This document shows positions 43,441-53,438 of a stretch of 64,000 nt of DNA, one piece after another. Both the position numbers and the translations under genes were made by a program. The DNA comes from Paucibacter_B soli (GTDB lineage Bacteria; Pseudomonadota; Gammaproteobacteria; Burkholderiales; Burkholderiaceae_C), in NCBI RefSeq assembly GCF_037482845.1, contig NZ_JBBHJW010000006.1, forward strand, positions 62,001 to 126,000. The letters run 5' to 3'. Each line of letters opens with the position of its first letter. Positions within the stretch are counted from its first letter, which is position 1. The notes beneath the pieces are model-generated. The model was not told where the DNA came from. It did not search any database and saw only the letters and a list, made by a program, of their open reading frames with translations.

Positions 43441-44307
43441 ATGATCCATGCCACCGGCCGCATCGCCGACGCCTTCTGGCGCGCCGCCGCCTATTGCCTG
43501 CATCCGCGCGTGATCGCGCTCTCGCTGCTGCCGCTGCTGATCTCGGCCCTGCTGGCCGGCGCCTTCATGTACTTCTTCTGGGAGCCCGCGGTGACCGGCG
43601 TGCGCGCCACGCTGGAATCGTGGAAGCTGATCGACAGCCTGCTGGGCTGGCTGGACTATGTGGGCGCCAGCGGTTTTCGCAGCGTGATGGCGCCGCTGGT
43701 GGTGCTGGCCCTGGGCATCCCGGTGGTGGTGGTGCTGAGCCTCCTGATGGTGGCGCTGCTGATGACGCCGGCGATGGTCCAGCTGGTGGCCACGCGCCGC
43801 TTCCCGGGCCTGGAACTCAAGCGCGGCGGCTCGGTCTGGCTGAGCGCGGCCTGGTCGCTGGGCCATACCCTGCTGGCCCTGCTGGCCATAGGCGTCAGCA
43901 TGCCGTTCTGGTTCATCCCGCCGCTGGTGCTCTTCATCCCGCCCTTGATCTGGGGCTGGCTGGGCTACCGCGTGTTTGCCTTCGATGTGCTGGCCGACCA
44001 TGCCTCGGCGCCCGAGCGACGCCGGATCCTCAGCGAGCACAAGGCGCCTTTGCTGGCGCTCGGCCTGGTGACCGGCTATCTGGGCGCCGCGCCCGCCGCG
44101 ATCTGGGCCTTTGGCGTGCTGACGATTGCGCTCGCGCCCTTTCTGGTGCTGATCTCGGTGTGGCTCTACACCCTGGTGTTCGCCTTCACCTCGCTGTGGT
44201 TCGCGCATTACGCCCTGGCCGCTCTGCACGAGCTGCGCCAGGCCGCGGCGGCGCCAGCGGTGGAGGTGCTGGATCCCGTGGAGGTGCTGCCGCCTCTGCT
44301 GCCCTGA
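43441..44307 (+). CDS. EI24-domain membrane protein (CysZ-like)
   Basis: The 288-residue membrane protein has about five or six hydrophobic segments and matches the EI24 family, which includes the sulfate permease CysZ. ALSLLPLLISALLAGAFMYFF near the N-terminus and SVWLSAAWSLGHTLLALLAIG in the middle are family-like. The start at 43441 has GGAGG upstream. An earlier start would overlap the hydroxylase gene. Its stop lies only ten bases before the first NtrC-type site of the glnA promoter region. Confidence 0.82.
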   Translation: MIHATGRIADAFWRAAAYCLHPRVIALSLLPLLISALLAGAFMYFFWEPAVTGVRATLESWKLIDSLLGWLDYVGASGFRSVMAPLVVLALGIPVVVVLSLLMVALLMTPAMVQLVATRRFPGLELKRGGSVWLSAAWSLGHTLLALLAIGVSMPFWFIPPLVLFIPPLIWGWLGYRVFAFDVLADHASAPERRRILSEHKAPLLALGLVTGYLGAAPAAIWAFGVLTIALAPFLVLISVWLYTLVFAFTSLWFAHYALAALHELRQAAAAPAVEVLDPVEVLPPLLP

Positions 44308-44317
44308 AGCCGCGATC

Positions 44318-44332
44318 GCACCAGGATGGTGC
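44318..44332. promoter_or_regulatory. NtrC-type enhancer site 1 of glnA
   Basis: GCACCA, three bases, TGGTGC: a perfect dyad that matches the known NtrC recognition pattern GCAC-N7-GTGC seen at the E. coli glnA enhancer. It lies about 145 bases upstream of the sigma-54 promoter, a normal enhancer distance. Confidence 0.8.
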
Positions 44333-44340
44333 ATGAATGG

Positions 44341-44355
44341 GCACCACAATGGTGC
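44341..44355. promoter_or_regulatory. NtrC-type enhancer site 2 of glnA
   Basis: GCACCA, three bases, TGGTGC: a second perfect dyad, centred 23 bases (about two helix turns) from the first. A further half site TGGTGC lies at 44373-44378. Paired sites allow cooperative NtrC binding. Confidence 0.82.
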
Positions 44356-44462
44356 CATTGTTGGTCCGCAATTGGTGCATCGATGGTCTTGATGGGGGCT
44401 TCGTCATGCTGGCGCGGGCCCCATCGGCGCATAATCGCCCGGCCGGCGGGCATGCACCGTGC

Positions 44463-44478
44463 TGGCACGCAAACTGCA
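44463..44478 (+). promoter_or_regulatory. Sigma-54 promoter of glnA
   Basis: TGGCACGCAAACTGCA matches the -24/-12 consensus TGGCACG-N4-TTGCA with one mismatch and the correct ten-base spacing between GG and GC. Transcription would start near 44489, about 100 bases before glnA. With the two NtrC sites upstream it forms a complete nitrogen-regulated promoter. Confidence 0.85.
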
Positions 44479-44590
44479 TACAGCTACGGTGCCTGAGTCG
44501 GGTGTCATGCCTTGCGCAAGACCCGGACCCTGCCGAATTCCCAGATCCGATCTACCCCCAGTTTCTACCCCCTTTCGCTAGGAGTGATTG

Positions 44591-46006
44591 ATGGCCAAGA
44601 CCGTCGCCGACGTGATGAAGATGGTGAAGGAAAACGAAGTCAAGTTCGTCGACTTCCGCTTCACCGATACCCGTGGCAAAGAGCAGCACGTTTCCGTGCC
44701 CGTGTCGCATTTCGACGAGGACAAGTTCTCCTCCGGTCATGCCTTTGACGGCTCGTCGATCGCTGGCTGGAAGGGTATCGAAGCCTCCGACATGCTGCTG
44801 ATGCCGGACCCGGACACCGCCAATATCGACCCCTTCTTCGAAGAGCCGACCCTGATCCTGTCCTGCGACGTGGTCGACCCGGCCGACGGCAAGGCCTATG
44901 AGCGCGATCCGCGTTCGCTGGCCAAGCGCGCCGAAGCCTATCTGAAGGCCTCCGGCCTGGGCGACACCGCCTACTTCGGTCCCGAGCCCGAGTTCTTCAT
45001 CTTCGACTCGATCCGCTGGGGCAACGACATGTCCGGCTGCTTCTTCAAGATCGAAAGCGAAGAAGCCGCCTGGAACACCGGCAAGGAATACGAGCACGGC
45101 AACAGCGGCTACCGTCCCACCGTCAAGGGCGGTTATTTCCCCGTGCCCCCGGTCGACGCCGGCCAGGACATGCGCTCGGAAATGTGCCTGATCCTGGAAC
45201 AGCTGGGCATCCCGGTCGAGGTGCATCACCACGAAGTGGCGAACGCCGGCCAGATGGAAATCGGCACCAAGTTCAGCACCCTGACCAAGCGTGCCGACTG
45301 GCTGCAGCTGCAGAAGTACGTGATCCAGAACGTCGCCCATGCCTATGGCAAGACCGCGACCTTCATGCCCAAGCCCATCGTGGGCGACAACGGCTCCGGC
45401 ATGCATGTGCACCAGTCGATCTGGAAGGACGGCAAGAACCTGTTCGCCGGTGACGGCTATGCGGGCCTGTCCGACTTCGCGCTCTACTACATCGGCGGCA
45501 TCATCAAGCATGCACGCGCGCTGAACGCCATCACCAACCCCGGTACCAACTCGTACAAGCGTCTGGTGCCCGGCTTCGAAGCCCCGGTGAAGCTGGCCTA
45601 CTCGGCCAAGAACCGCTCGGCCTCGATCCGCATCCCCTATGTGGCCAACCCCAAGGGTCGCCGCATCGAGGCGCGCTTCCCCGATCCTTCGGCCAACCCC
45701 TATCTGTGCTTTGCCGCACTGATGATGGCCGGTCTGGACGGCGTGGAAAACAAGATCCATCCGGGCGAAGCCGCCACCAAGGATCTCTACCATCTGCCGC
45801 CGGAAGAAGACGCGAAGATCCCGACCGTCTGCCACAGCCTGGACCAGGCGCTCGAGTATCTGGACAAGGACCGTGCCTTCCTGACCAAGGGCGGCGTGTT
45901 CACCGACAGCTTCCTCGATGCCTATATCGAGCTGAAGATGCAGGAAGTGACGCGCTTCCGCATGGCCACCCACCCTGTCGAGTACGACATGTACTACTCG
46001 CTGTGA
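44591..46006 (+). CDS. glnA: Glutamine synthetase, type I
   Basis: The 471-residue enzyme makes glutamine from glutamate, ammonia and ATP as a dodecamer. Conserved parts are FDGSSIAGW near residue 55, the metal ligands in FGPEPEFFIFD, HHHEVANAGQMEIG, NGSGMHVHQS and RRIEARFPD. The adenylylation loop has Y400 in DLYHLPPEE, so the enzyme can be inactivated by AMP attachment under nitrogen excess. Start ATG at 44591 has AGGAG seven bases upstream. Promoter and enhancers for NtrC and sigma-54 lie directly upstream, and ntrB-ntrC follow after a terminator. Confidence 0.98.
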   Translation: MAKTVADVMKMVKENEVKFVDFRFTDTRGKEQHVSVPVSHFDEDKFSSGHAFDGSSIAGWKGIEASDMLLMPDPDTANIDPFFEEPTLILSCDVVDPADGKAYERDPRSLAKRAEAYLKASGLGDTAYFGPEPEFFIFDSIRWGNDMSGCFFKIESEEAAWNTGKEYEHGNSGYRPTVKGGYFPVPPVDAGQDMRSEMCLILEQLGIPVEVHHHEVANAGQMEIGTKFSTLTKRADWLQLQKYVIQNVAHAYGKTATFMPKPIVGDNGSGMHVHQSIWKDGKNLFAGDGYAGLSDFALYYIGGIIKHARALNAITNPGTNSYKRLVPGFEAPVKLAYSAKNRSASIRIPYVANPKGRRIEARFPDPSANPYLCFAALMMAGLDGVENKIHPGEAATKDLYHLPPEEDAKIPTVCHSLDQALEYLDKDRAFLTKGGVFTDSFLDAYIELKMQEVTRFRMATHPVEYDMYYSL

Positions 46007-46070
46007 TGGGAGCGCGCGGCGTGCGTGTTGAAGAGCAACACGGCGCGCCGCGGGCTGCCAGGGCAGGGGA

Positions 46071-46101
46071 GGGACGGCGCGAGCCGTCCCTTTTGCTTTC
46101 T
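46071..46101 (+). terminator. Intrinsic terminator after glnA
   Basis: A perfect eight-base-pair stem GGGACGGC/GCCGTCCC with loop GCGA is followed by TTTTGCTTTCT. This is a canonical rho-independent terminator, 65 bases after the glnA stop. It should separate the glnA transcript from the ntrBC genes, at least in part. Confidence 0.88.
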
Positions 46102-46147
46102 TGCGCCACAATGCGGGCCAGGTTCCTCCCTCTCGACGATTCGGCCG

Positions 46148-46669
46148 ATGCACATCCAGCGACCCAAGAAGCAAGCCCAGTTCCTGCTGCTCAGCGCCCT
46201 GTTGGCGGCCGGCGCTGCGCAGGCCCAGGGCGTGGTCTACCGCTGCCCCGGGCCGCCGGTGCTCTACACCGACGCACTCTCGGCCAAGGAAGCCCAGGAA
46301 AAGGGCTGCCGCACCATCGAGGGCACGCCCATCACGGTGCTGCAGGCGCCGGCACGCACCAAGCCGGCGCCGTCGTCGCAGCCCACCGAGGGTGCTGCCT
46401 CGCGCGGTGGGCCTGATGCGCGCGTCGATCCCGGCCAGCAGCGCGGGCGCGATAACGAGCGCCGGCGCGTGCTGGAGACCGAGCTGCGCGACAGCGAGGA
46501 ACGCCTGGCCAATTTGCAGCGCGAGTACGCGGGCGGCAACCCGGAGCGCCGCGCCGAGGAGCGCAATTACCAGCGCTACCTGGACCGCGTGGCCGAGCTC
46601 AAGGCCGGCATCGCGCGCCAGGAAGCCGATATTCAGGCTCTCAAGCGAGAGCTCAGCAAACTCCCTTGA
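46148..46669 (+). CDS. Small exported DUF4124-like coiled-coil protein
   Basis: The 173-residue exported protein has a signal peptide (FLLLSALLAAGAAQA-QG) and a short DUF4124-like start (GVVYRCPGPPVLYTDALSAKEAQEKGCR) with two cysteines. A Pro/Ser linker and a C-terminal coiled coil (about residues 100-173; RRVLETELRDSEERLANLQREY) follow. The same gene is often found between glnA and ntrB in Burkholderiales, to my recollection. The role is unknown. It starts 47 bases after the glnA terminator and ends 33 bases before ntrB. Confidence 0.75.
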   Translation: MHIQRPKKQAQFLLLSALLAAGAAQAQGVVYRCPGPPVLYTDALSAKEAQEKGCRTIEGTPITVLQAPARTKPAPSSQPTEGAASRGGPDARVDPGQQRGRDNERRRVLETELRDSEERLANLQREYAGGNPERRAEERNYQRYLDRVAELKAGIARQEADIQALKRELSKLP

Positions 46670-46702
46670 GTCTGTCCGTGTTGGGACAGGCGACCCGACG
46701 CG

Positions 46703-47806
46703 ATGAACGACGACAGCTCAGCCCATGCCGCCGGCTTTGCCGCCTATGCGGCCTTCGACTCACTGGCCACCATGGTCGCCGTGGTGCGACCGAACGGCGA
46801 GTGCGTGTTCGCCAACGCCGCCTTCGAGACCGCGATGCGGCTCTCGCGCCGCGCGGTGCAGCGCAGCCAGTTGTTCGACTGGTTCGCCGACTCCGCGCGG
46901 CTGCGCGAGGCGATGGACGGCGTGGCGCGCAATGCCTATTCGAGCAGCCGTTTCGATGCGCTGCTGCGCCGCGGCCCGCGCGTGCACGAGGACCTGCTAC
47001 CCGTGCAGGTGATCGTCAGCCAGACCGAGGATCCGCAGCAGTTGCTGGTCGAGCTGATCGAGAACGCGCAGCAGACGCGCCAGGACCGCGACGAGCGCAA
47101 GCTCGACCAGGTGCAAGCCACCAAGGAGCTCATACGCAATCTGGCGCACGAGATCAAGAATCCGCTGGGCGGCATACGCGGTGCGGCCCAGTTGCTGGCG
47201 ATGGAGCTGGAGCCCACCGACGTGGGGCCCGAGCTGCAGGAGTACACCTCGGTCATCATCCACGAGGCCGACCGCTTGCAGTCCCTGGTCGACCGGCTGC
47301 TGGCGCCGCACCGCTTTGCCCAGGTGGTGGGCGATGTGAACATCCATGAAATCTGCGAGCGCGTGCGTTCGCTGATACTGGCCGAGTACCCCAAGGGGCT
47401 GAAGCTGCTGCGCGACTACGACATCTCGCTGCCCGATTTCCGCGGCGACCGCGCGCAGCTGATACAGGCGCTGCTCAACATCGCGCAGAACGCCGCCCAG
47501 GCGCTGCAGGCGCGCATCGCGGCCGGCGATGCGCAGATCACGCTGCGCACGCGCGTGGCGCGCCAGGTCACGATTGGCAAGCAGCGCTGGCGCTTGGCAC
47601 TGGAATTGCATGTCGAAGACAACGGCCCTGGTGTGCCGGCCGAGATCCGCGACCGGATCTTCTTCCCCCTGGTCTCGGGCCGGGACGGAGGGTCGGGTCT
47701 CGGGCTCACCCTGTCGCAAACCATCGTGCAACAGCATCAAGGCATGATCGATTGCGACAGCGAACCAGGTCGGACCGATTTTCGAATTACCTTGCCCTTG
47801 CCCTGA
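46703..47806 (+). CDS. glnL: Nitrogen regulation sensor kinase NtrB
   Basis: The 367-residue cytoplasmic kinase has a PAS domain (residues 15-125; MVAVVRPNGECVFANAAFE), a HisKA domain with the phospho-histidine in LIRNLAHEIKNPLGG, and an ATPase domain (NIAQNAAQA, VEDNGPGVP, SGRDGGSGLGLTLSQ). It phosphorylates NtrC when nitrogen is short and is controlled by PII protein. ntrC follows after 28 bases. Confidence 0.97.
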   Translation: MNDDSSAHAAGFAAYAAFDSLATMVAVVRPNGECVFANAAFETAMRLSRRAVQRSQLFDWFADSARLREAMDGVARNAYSSSRFDALLRRGPRVHEDLLPVQVIVSQTEDPQQLLVELIENAQQTRQDRDERKLDQVQATKELIRNLAHEIKNPLGGIRGAAQLLAMELEPTDVGPELQEYTSVIIHEADRLQSLVDRLLAPHRFAQVVGDVNIHEICERVRSLILAEYPKGLKLLRDYDISLPDFRGDRAQLIQALLNIAQNAAQALQARIAAGDAQITLRTRVARQVTIGKQRWRLALELHVEDNGPGVPAEIRDRIFFPLVSGRDGGSGLGLTLSQTIVQQHQGMIDCDSEPGRTDFRITLPLP

Positions 47807-47834
47807 GAAAAGGGGCGCGAGGCGGAGCCACTGC

Positions 47835-49325
<1,491 letters not shown>

Positions 49326-49331
49326 GCGCGC

Positions 49332-50276
49332 TCAGGCCGGCGGCAGCTTGTCCAGCCACACGCCCAGGCCCTGGGCGTTCAGTTCCACGTCCATGGCCAG
49401 CAGCTCGGTGCAGCGCGCCTCGCTCAGCTCGCAGCCATGGCGCCGCAGGCTGTGCAGGTACTGCCGCAGCAGCGCGGCCTTGAGGGCCGCATGGCGCTCG
49501 GGCGCCTGGCGCAGCGCGAGTGCGGTGTCGGCCATGGCCCGCACCGCAGCCAGCAGGGCCTCGGCCAGCCTGGGCACCTGATCGACACGGCCGAAATGCG
49601 TCAAGTACATGCACTCGGGCCGGTAGCTCAGCAGCCGCAGCACCGAGGCTTCGAGGGCCTCGGGCTCGAACTGCACCGGCGTGCTGGTGGGCAGCATCCA
49701 GGGTCCTTGCGCGGTATCGAACTCGCGGTAGGAGAGGCCGAAGGTATCGCCGGTGAACCAGCCGCGGCTTTTCGCATCCCAGATGCAATGGTGGTGGCGC
49801 GCATGGCCGGGGGTGTCGAGCAGCAGCAGCGGCCGGCCCGCCAGGGCAATCTCCATGCCGTCGCTGCTGGCGCGGGCACGGCTTGCCGGCACCGCCACCA
49901 GCTCGCCATAGGAGCGTTGCATTTCGGCCTCGCCGTAGACGGCCAGCGCGCCGGCCCACAGGGCGCTGGGGTCCAGCAGATGGCGCAGGCCGCGCGGATG
50001 CACCAGGCAGACCGCCTGCGGCAGGGCCTGCATCAACAGCCCCACGCCGCCGGCATGGTCCAGGTGCACATGGGTGGGGATCACATAGTCCACCGCGCTG
50101 CGCGGCAGGCTTAGGCGCTCCAGCGCCGCCAGCAGATGGGGCACGCCATGGTTGGTGCCGCTGTCGATGAAGGCGGCGCGGCCCTGCTCGACGATCAGAT
50201 AGGCGGCGTCGAAATGCGCGCGCTGAAAAGCGGTGTCGATGGCGTAAATGCCGTGGCCCAGGTCCTGCATCAGCAT
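49332..50276 (-). CDS. MBL-fold metallo-hydrolase
   Basis: The 314-residue hydrolase has the di-zinc motif THVHLDHAGG and further ligands in DTPGHARHHHCIWD and TGDTFGL. The C-terminal portion is helical (PRLAEALLAAVRAMAD). The family includes glyoxalase II-like and lactonase-like enzymes. The substrate cannot be told. It is divergent from def, with only 39 bases between the starts. Confidence 0.88.
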   Translation of the reverse strand: MLMQDLGHGIYAIDTAFQRAHFDAAYLIVEQGRAAFIDSGTNHGVPHLLAALERLSLPRSAVDYVIPTHVHLDHAGGVGLLMQALPQAVCLVHPRGLRHLLDPSALWAGALAVYGEAEMQRSYGELVAVPASRARASSDGMEIALAGRPLLLLDTPGHARHHHCIWDAKSRGWFTGDTFGLSYREFDTAQGPWMLPTSTPVQFEPEALEASVLRLLSYRPECMYLTHFGRVDQVPRLAEALLAAVRAMADTALALRQAPERHAALKAALLRQYLHSLRRHGCELSEARCTELLAMDVELNAQGLGVWLDKLPPA

Positions 50277-50315
50277 GCTCCTTAGAATCCGCCACGATAT
50301 CGCAAGGAAGCAGCC

Positions 50316-50852
50316 ATGGCCGTTCGTGAGATTCTGAGGATGGGCGACCCGCGCCTGCTACGCGTGGCCCAGCCGGTGCAGCAGTTCGATGCGCCCGAGC
50401 TGCGTGCTCTGCTGGACGATATGTTCGAGACCATGCAGGCCGCCAAGGGCGCCGGACTGGCCGCGCCGCAGATCGGCGTGGACCTGCAGGTGGTGGTGTT
50501 CGGCTTCCAGCACAACGAGCGCTACCCCGAGGCCCCGCCGGTGCCGATGACGGTGCTGATCAATCCGCTCATCACGCCGCTCTCGGACGAGATGGTCGAG
50601 GGCTGGGAGGGCTGCCTCTCGGTGCCAGGCCTGCGCGGCCTGGTGTCGCGCCATGCGCGCCTGCGCTACCAGGGCTTCGACGCGCAGGGCAAGCCGATCG
50701 ACCGCGACGCGGATGGCTTCCACGCCCGCGTGGTGCAGCATGAGTGTGACCACCTGATCGGCAAGCTCTATCCGATGCGCATGACGGACTTCAGCCGCTT
50801 CGGCTACACCGAGCTGCTGTTTCCGCAGCAAGATCCGAACGCCGACGACTGA
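50316..50852 (+). CDS. def: Peptide deformylase
   Basis: The 178-residue metalloenzyme removes the formyl group from the N-terminal Met of new proteins. All three motifs are present: GAGLAAPQIG, EGCLSVPG and QHECDHLIG (the last two supply Cys and two His as iron ligands). AAGGAA is the ribosome-binding site. It is not next to fmt here, which is common for second def copies, but the fmt location is unknown. Confidence 0.97.
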   Translation: MAVREILRMGDPRLLRVAQPVQQFDAPELRALLDDMFETMQAAKGAGLAAPQIGVDLQVVVFGFQHNERYPEAPPVPMTVLINPLITPLSDEMVEGWEGCLSVPGLRGLVSRHARLRYQGFDAQGKPIDRDADGFHARVVQHECDHLIGKLYPMRMTDFSRFGYTELLFPQQDPNADD

Positions 50853-50923
50853 GTTCTTTTTTTGTAAAGCGCGTCGTCCTGGCGCAGGATCCGGGCGTTA
50901 AGCCGGGGTAGAGGAGATCGCTC

Positions 50924-52780
50924 ATGGAAAGCGCAATACAAACATCGCCGGCCAAGCGCTGGTGGCAGCTGGTCCTGGCCCTGTTGCTGAGCCTGAGCCT
51001 GGGCTGCGCCTGGGCCGACCCGCCCGGCCGCGTCGCCCGCGTGTCCGAGCTGAACGGCGAGGCCTGGTTGTTCGATGTCGAGAGCAAGGAATGGCTGCAG
51101 CTTGGGCGCAACCACACCATCAGCGAGGGCGACCGCCTGCGCACCGACCCGGGCGCGCGCATGGCCTTGCGCATCGGCTCCAGCAGCCTGTGGGTGGACG
51201 AGCGCAGCGATATCGAGTTCAGCCAGCTCGACGACGAGCGCATCGAGCTGCGTGTCGACCAGGGCAGCCTGGCGCTGCGTCTGCGCAATGCCGAGAGCGC
51301 AGCCGAGACCCGGCTGCGTACCCGCGAGGGGCGCTTCAGCTTCGAGCGCGAGGGCTTTTATCGCGTCGACGCGCTCGATCGCGGCAGTCGCGCGCTGAGC
51401 TGGCAAGGCCGCATGCGCTTCGAGTCGCGTGATGGTGGCGACGCCCGGCCAGTCTGGCTGGACGCCAATGAGCAGGCCGAATTCTGGTGGGCCAATGGGC
51501 CGCGTGCCGAGCGTCAGCGTCTGGAGGTCGATGCCTTCACCGATTGGGCACTGGCGCGCAGCCGCTCGGACGGCGAAGCCATTAGCTACCGCTATGTTTC
51601 GCCCGAAATGACCGGCGCCGAGGATCTCGACCGTTATGGCCGTTGGGAGAATGCGCCCGACCATGGCCCGGTCTGGATCCCGGTGCAGGTGGCACCCGAC
51701 TGGGCGCCCTACCGCGACGGCCGCTGGGTCTGGTCGCGCCACTGGGGCTGGACCTGGGTGGACGACGCCCCCTGGGGCTTTGCGCCCTTCCACTACGGCC
51801 GCTGGGTGCATTACCGCGCGCGCTGGTGTTGGGTGCCGGGCCGTTATGTGGCGCGCCCCGTGTACGCGCCGGCCCTGGTGGCCTGGGTAGGCGGCGGCGC
51901 GGTCAGCGTCGGTATCAGCATAGGCTCGCGCCACGACTATCCGCACTATGGCTGGTTCCCCCTGGCACCGCGCGAGGTCTACCGCCCCAGCTACCACCAT
52001 AGCCCTGCCTATGTGCAGCGCCTCAATCCCGAGGCCGACCCGGTGACGGTGCTGAACCCCAATGGCTCGGTGAACAAGCCGGTCTATCGCAACCGCGATG
52101 TGGTGGGCGCCGTGAGTACGCTGGCGCCGCAGCCCGGCGGCGCGCTGCGCCCGGCGCCCTGGCGCGATGCGCAGGTGCCGCTGCGCCCGGTGCCGCAGGC
52201 GCCCGGGCGTCAGGAGCTGCCGCCACTGCCGGTGGCCAATCTGCCCGAGCGCCGCGGCCCGGTGTTCGATGCGCCGCGCCCCACGCGCGAGAGCCGCCCT
52301 GATCGCAATGCCGGCGAGGCACCGCGCTCCGTCATCGAGCGTGAGCAGCAGCGCGAGCAGCAACGTGAGCCTGTGCCGCGCGAACTGCCGCGACGCGAGC
52401 CCGAGCGCGGCATCGAACGCTCCAGCCCGGTACCGCTGATGCCTCAGCCAGTGCCGCAAGTCCTGCCCCAGCGCGAGCTTGGTGCGCCGCGCTCGGCCAT
52501 AGAGCGTGAGCAGCAACGGGAGCAACAGCGCGAGCAGGTGCGCGAGCCCGTGATGCGCGAACCGGCGCGTATGCCCGAACGTATGCCCGAGCGCGCCATC
52601 GAGCGAGCGCAGGAACGTCCGCAGGAGCGTCAGTCGGAGCGTGGTCTGCCGATGCGCAGTGCCCAGCCGATGCCGCCTTCGGCTCCGCCAGCGGCGCGCG
52701 CCGAAGAGCGTCCACAGCGCAAGGCCGCCGACGAGCCGCCGCGCCGCCAGGACGGGCGTCCGCAGCGCAACAACGATTGA
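50924..52780 (+). CDS. FecR-like, Trp-rich exported protein with repetitive charged tail
   Basis: The 618-residue protein has a signal peptide (about residues 13-32, ending AWA) and a FecR-like domain (about 40-150; RTDPGARMALRIGSSSLWVDE, ELRVDQGSLALRL). Next is a region rich in Trp and Tyr (about 220-345; WVWSRHWGWTWVDDAPWGFAPFHYG in pieces) of DUF6600 type. The tail from residue 400 is Pro/Arg/Gln/Glu-rich and contains a near-duplicate PRS(V/A)IEREQQREQQRE at about residues 467 and 525. The function is unknown. Cell-envelope location is likely. Confidence 0.78.
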   Translation: MESAIQTSPAKRWWQLVLALLLSLSLGCAWADPPGRVARVSELNGEAWLFDVESKEWLQLGRNHTISEGDRLRTDPGARMALRIGSSSLWVDERSDIEFSQLDDERIELRVDQGSLALRLRNAESAAETRLRTREGRFSFEREGFYRVDALDRGSRALSWQGRMRFESRDGGDARPVWLDANEQAEFWWANGPRAERQRLEVDAFTDWALARSRSDGEAISYRYVSPEMTGAEDLDRYGRWENAPDHGPVWIPVQVAPDWAPYRDGRWVWSRHWGWTWVDDAPWGFAPFHYGRWVHYRARWCWVPGRYVARPVYAPALVAWVGGGAVSVGISIGSRHDYPHYGWFPLAPREVYRPSYHHSPAYVQRLNPEADPVTVLNPNGSVNKPVYRNRDVVGAVSTLAPQPGGALRPAPWRDAQVPLRPVPQAPGRQELPPLPVANLPERRGPVFDAPRPTRESRPDRNAGEAPRSVIEREQQREQQREPVPRELPRREPERGIERSSPVPLMPQPVPQVLPQRELGAPRSAIEREQQREQQREQVREPVMREPARMPERMPERAIERAQERPQERQSERGLPMRSAQPMPPSAPPAARAEERPQRKAADEPPRRQDGRPQRNND

Positions 52781-52786
52781 GCAAAC

Positions 52787-53425
52787 TCAGAGCAGGGGTC
52801 TGAGCGCGCGCCAGACGTTGTCCAGCATCAAGGGATGCGCCTTGGCGAGCGGATGGATGCGGTCGGGCTGGAACCAGTTGTCGGCGTCCGGCCGATCCGC
52901 CACGCCGGCGAGCAGGAACGGGGTGAGGGCGGTCTTCTCGTCCCGGGCTAGCTGTTCGAACAGCTGCACAAACTCCTTGCCATAGGCCGCCCCATAGTTG
53001 GGCGGCATCTGCATGCCCACCAGCAGCACCTTGGCACCGGCGGCTTTGCCGGCCTGCGCCATGGCGCGCAGGTTGTCGCGCGTCATTGCCAACGGCAGGC
53101 CACGCAGCGCGTCATTGCCGCCCAGTTCGATGATCAGGTGGCTGGGCGCTTGCGCCTTCAGCAGGCCGGGCAGGCGTGAGCGGCCGCCCGAACTGGTGTC
53201 GCCGCTGATGCTGGCGTTCACGACCTCGATGGCAAGCTTGTGCTCTTTCAGCCTGGCCTCCAGCAACGCCACCCAGCCGCTGCCGCGCGCCAGGCCGTAC
53301 TCGGCCGACAGGCTGTCGCCCAGCACGACGATGCGGCGTGGCTTGCCCGCCGCGGCCGCCGGGGGTGACGCCAGGCATGCCAGGCCAAGCAGGCTACATT
53401 GCGCTATCCAGTCTCTACGCCGCAT
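52787..53425 (-). CDS. tesA: SGNH arylesterase / thioesterase I (TesA-like)
   Basis: The 212-residue periplasmic esterase has a signal peptide (RRRDWIAQCSLLGLACLASPPAAAA). The SGNH blocks are VVLGDSLSAEYG (Ser), ISGDTSSGG (Gly), ELGGNDALRG (Asn) and DRIHPLAKAH (Asp/His). It acts on short acyl esters or thioesters. The start at 53425 is used because it gives a standard signal peptide. A longer reading crosses the divergent ABC gene. The pairing with ybbA is the same as in E. coli. Confidence 0.92.
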   Translation of the reverse strand: MRRRDWIAQCSLLGLACLASPPAAAAGKPRRIVVLGDSLSAEYGLARGSGWVALLEARLKEHKLAIEVVNASISGDTSSGGRSRLPGLLKAQAPSHLIIELGGNDALRGLPLAMTRDNLRAMAQAGKAAGAKVLLVGMQMPPNYGAAYGKEFVQLFEQLARDEKTALTPFLLAGVADRPDADNWFQPDRIHPLAKAHPLMLDNVWRALRPLL

Positions 53426-53438
53426 TCCAGAGCGCCCT

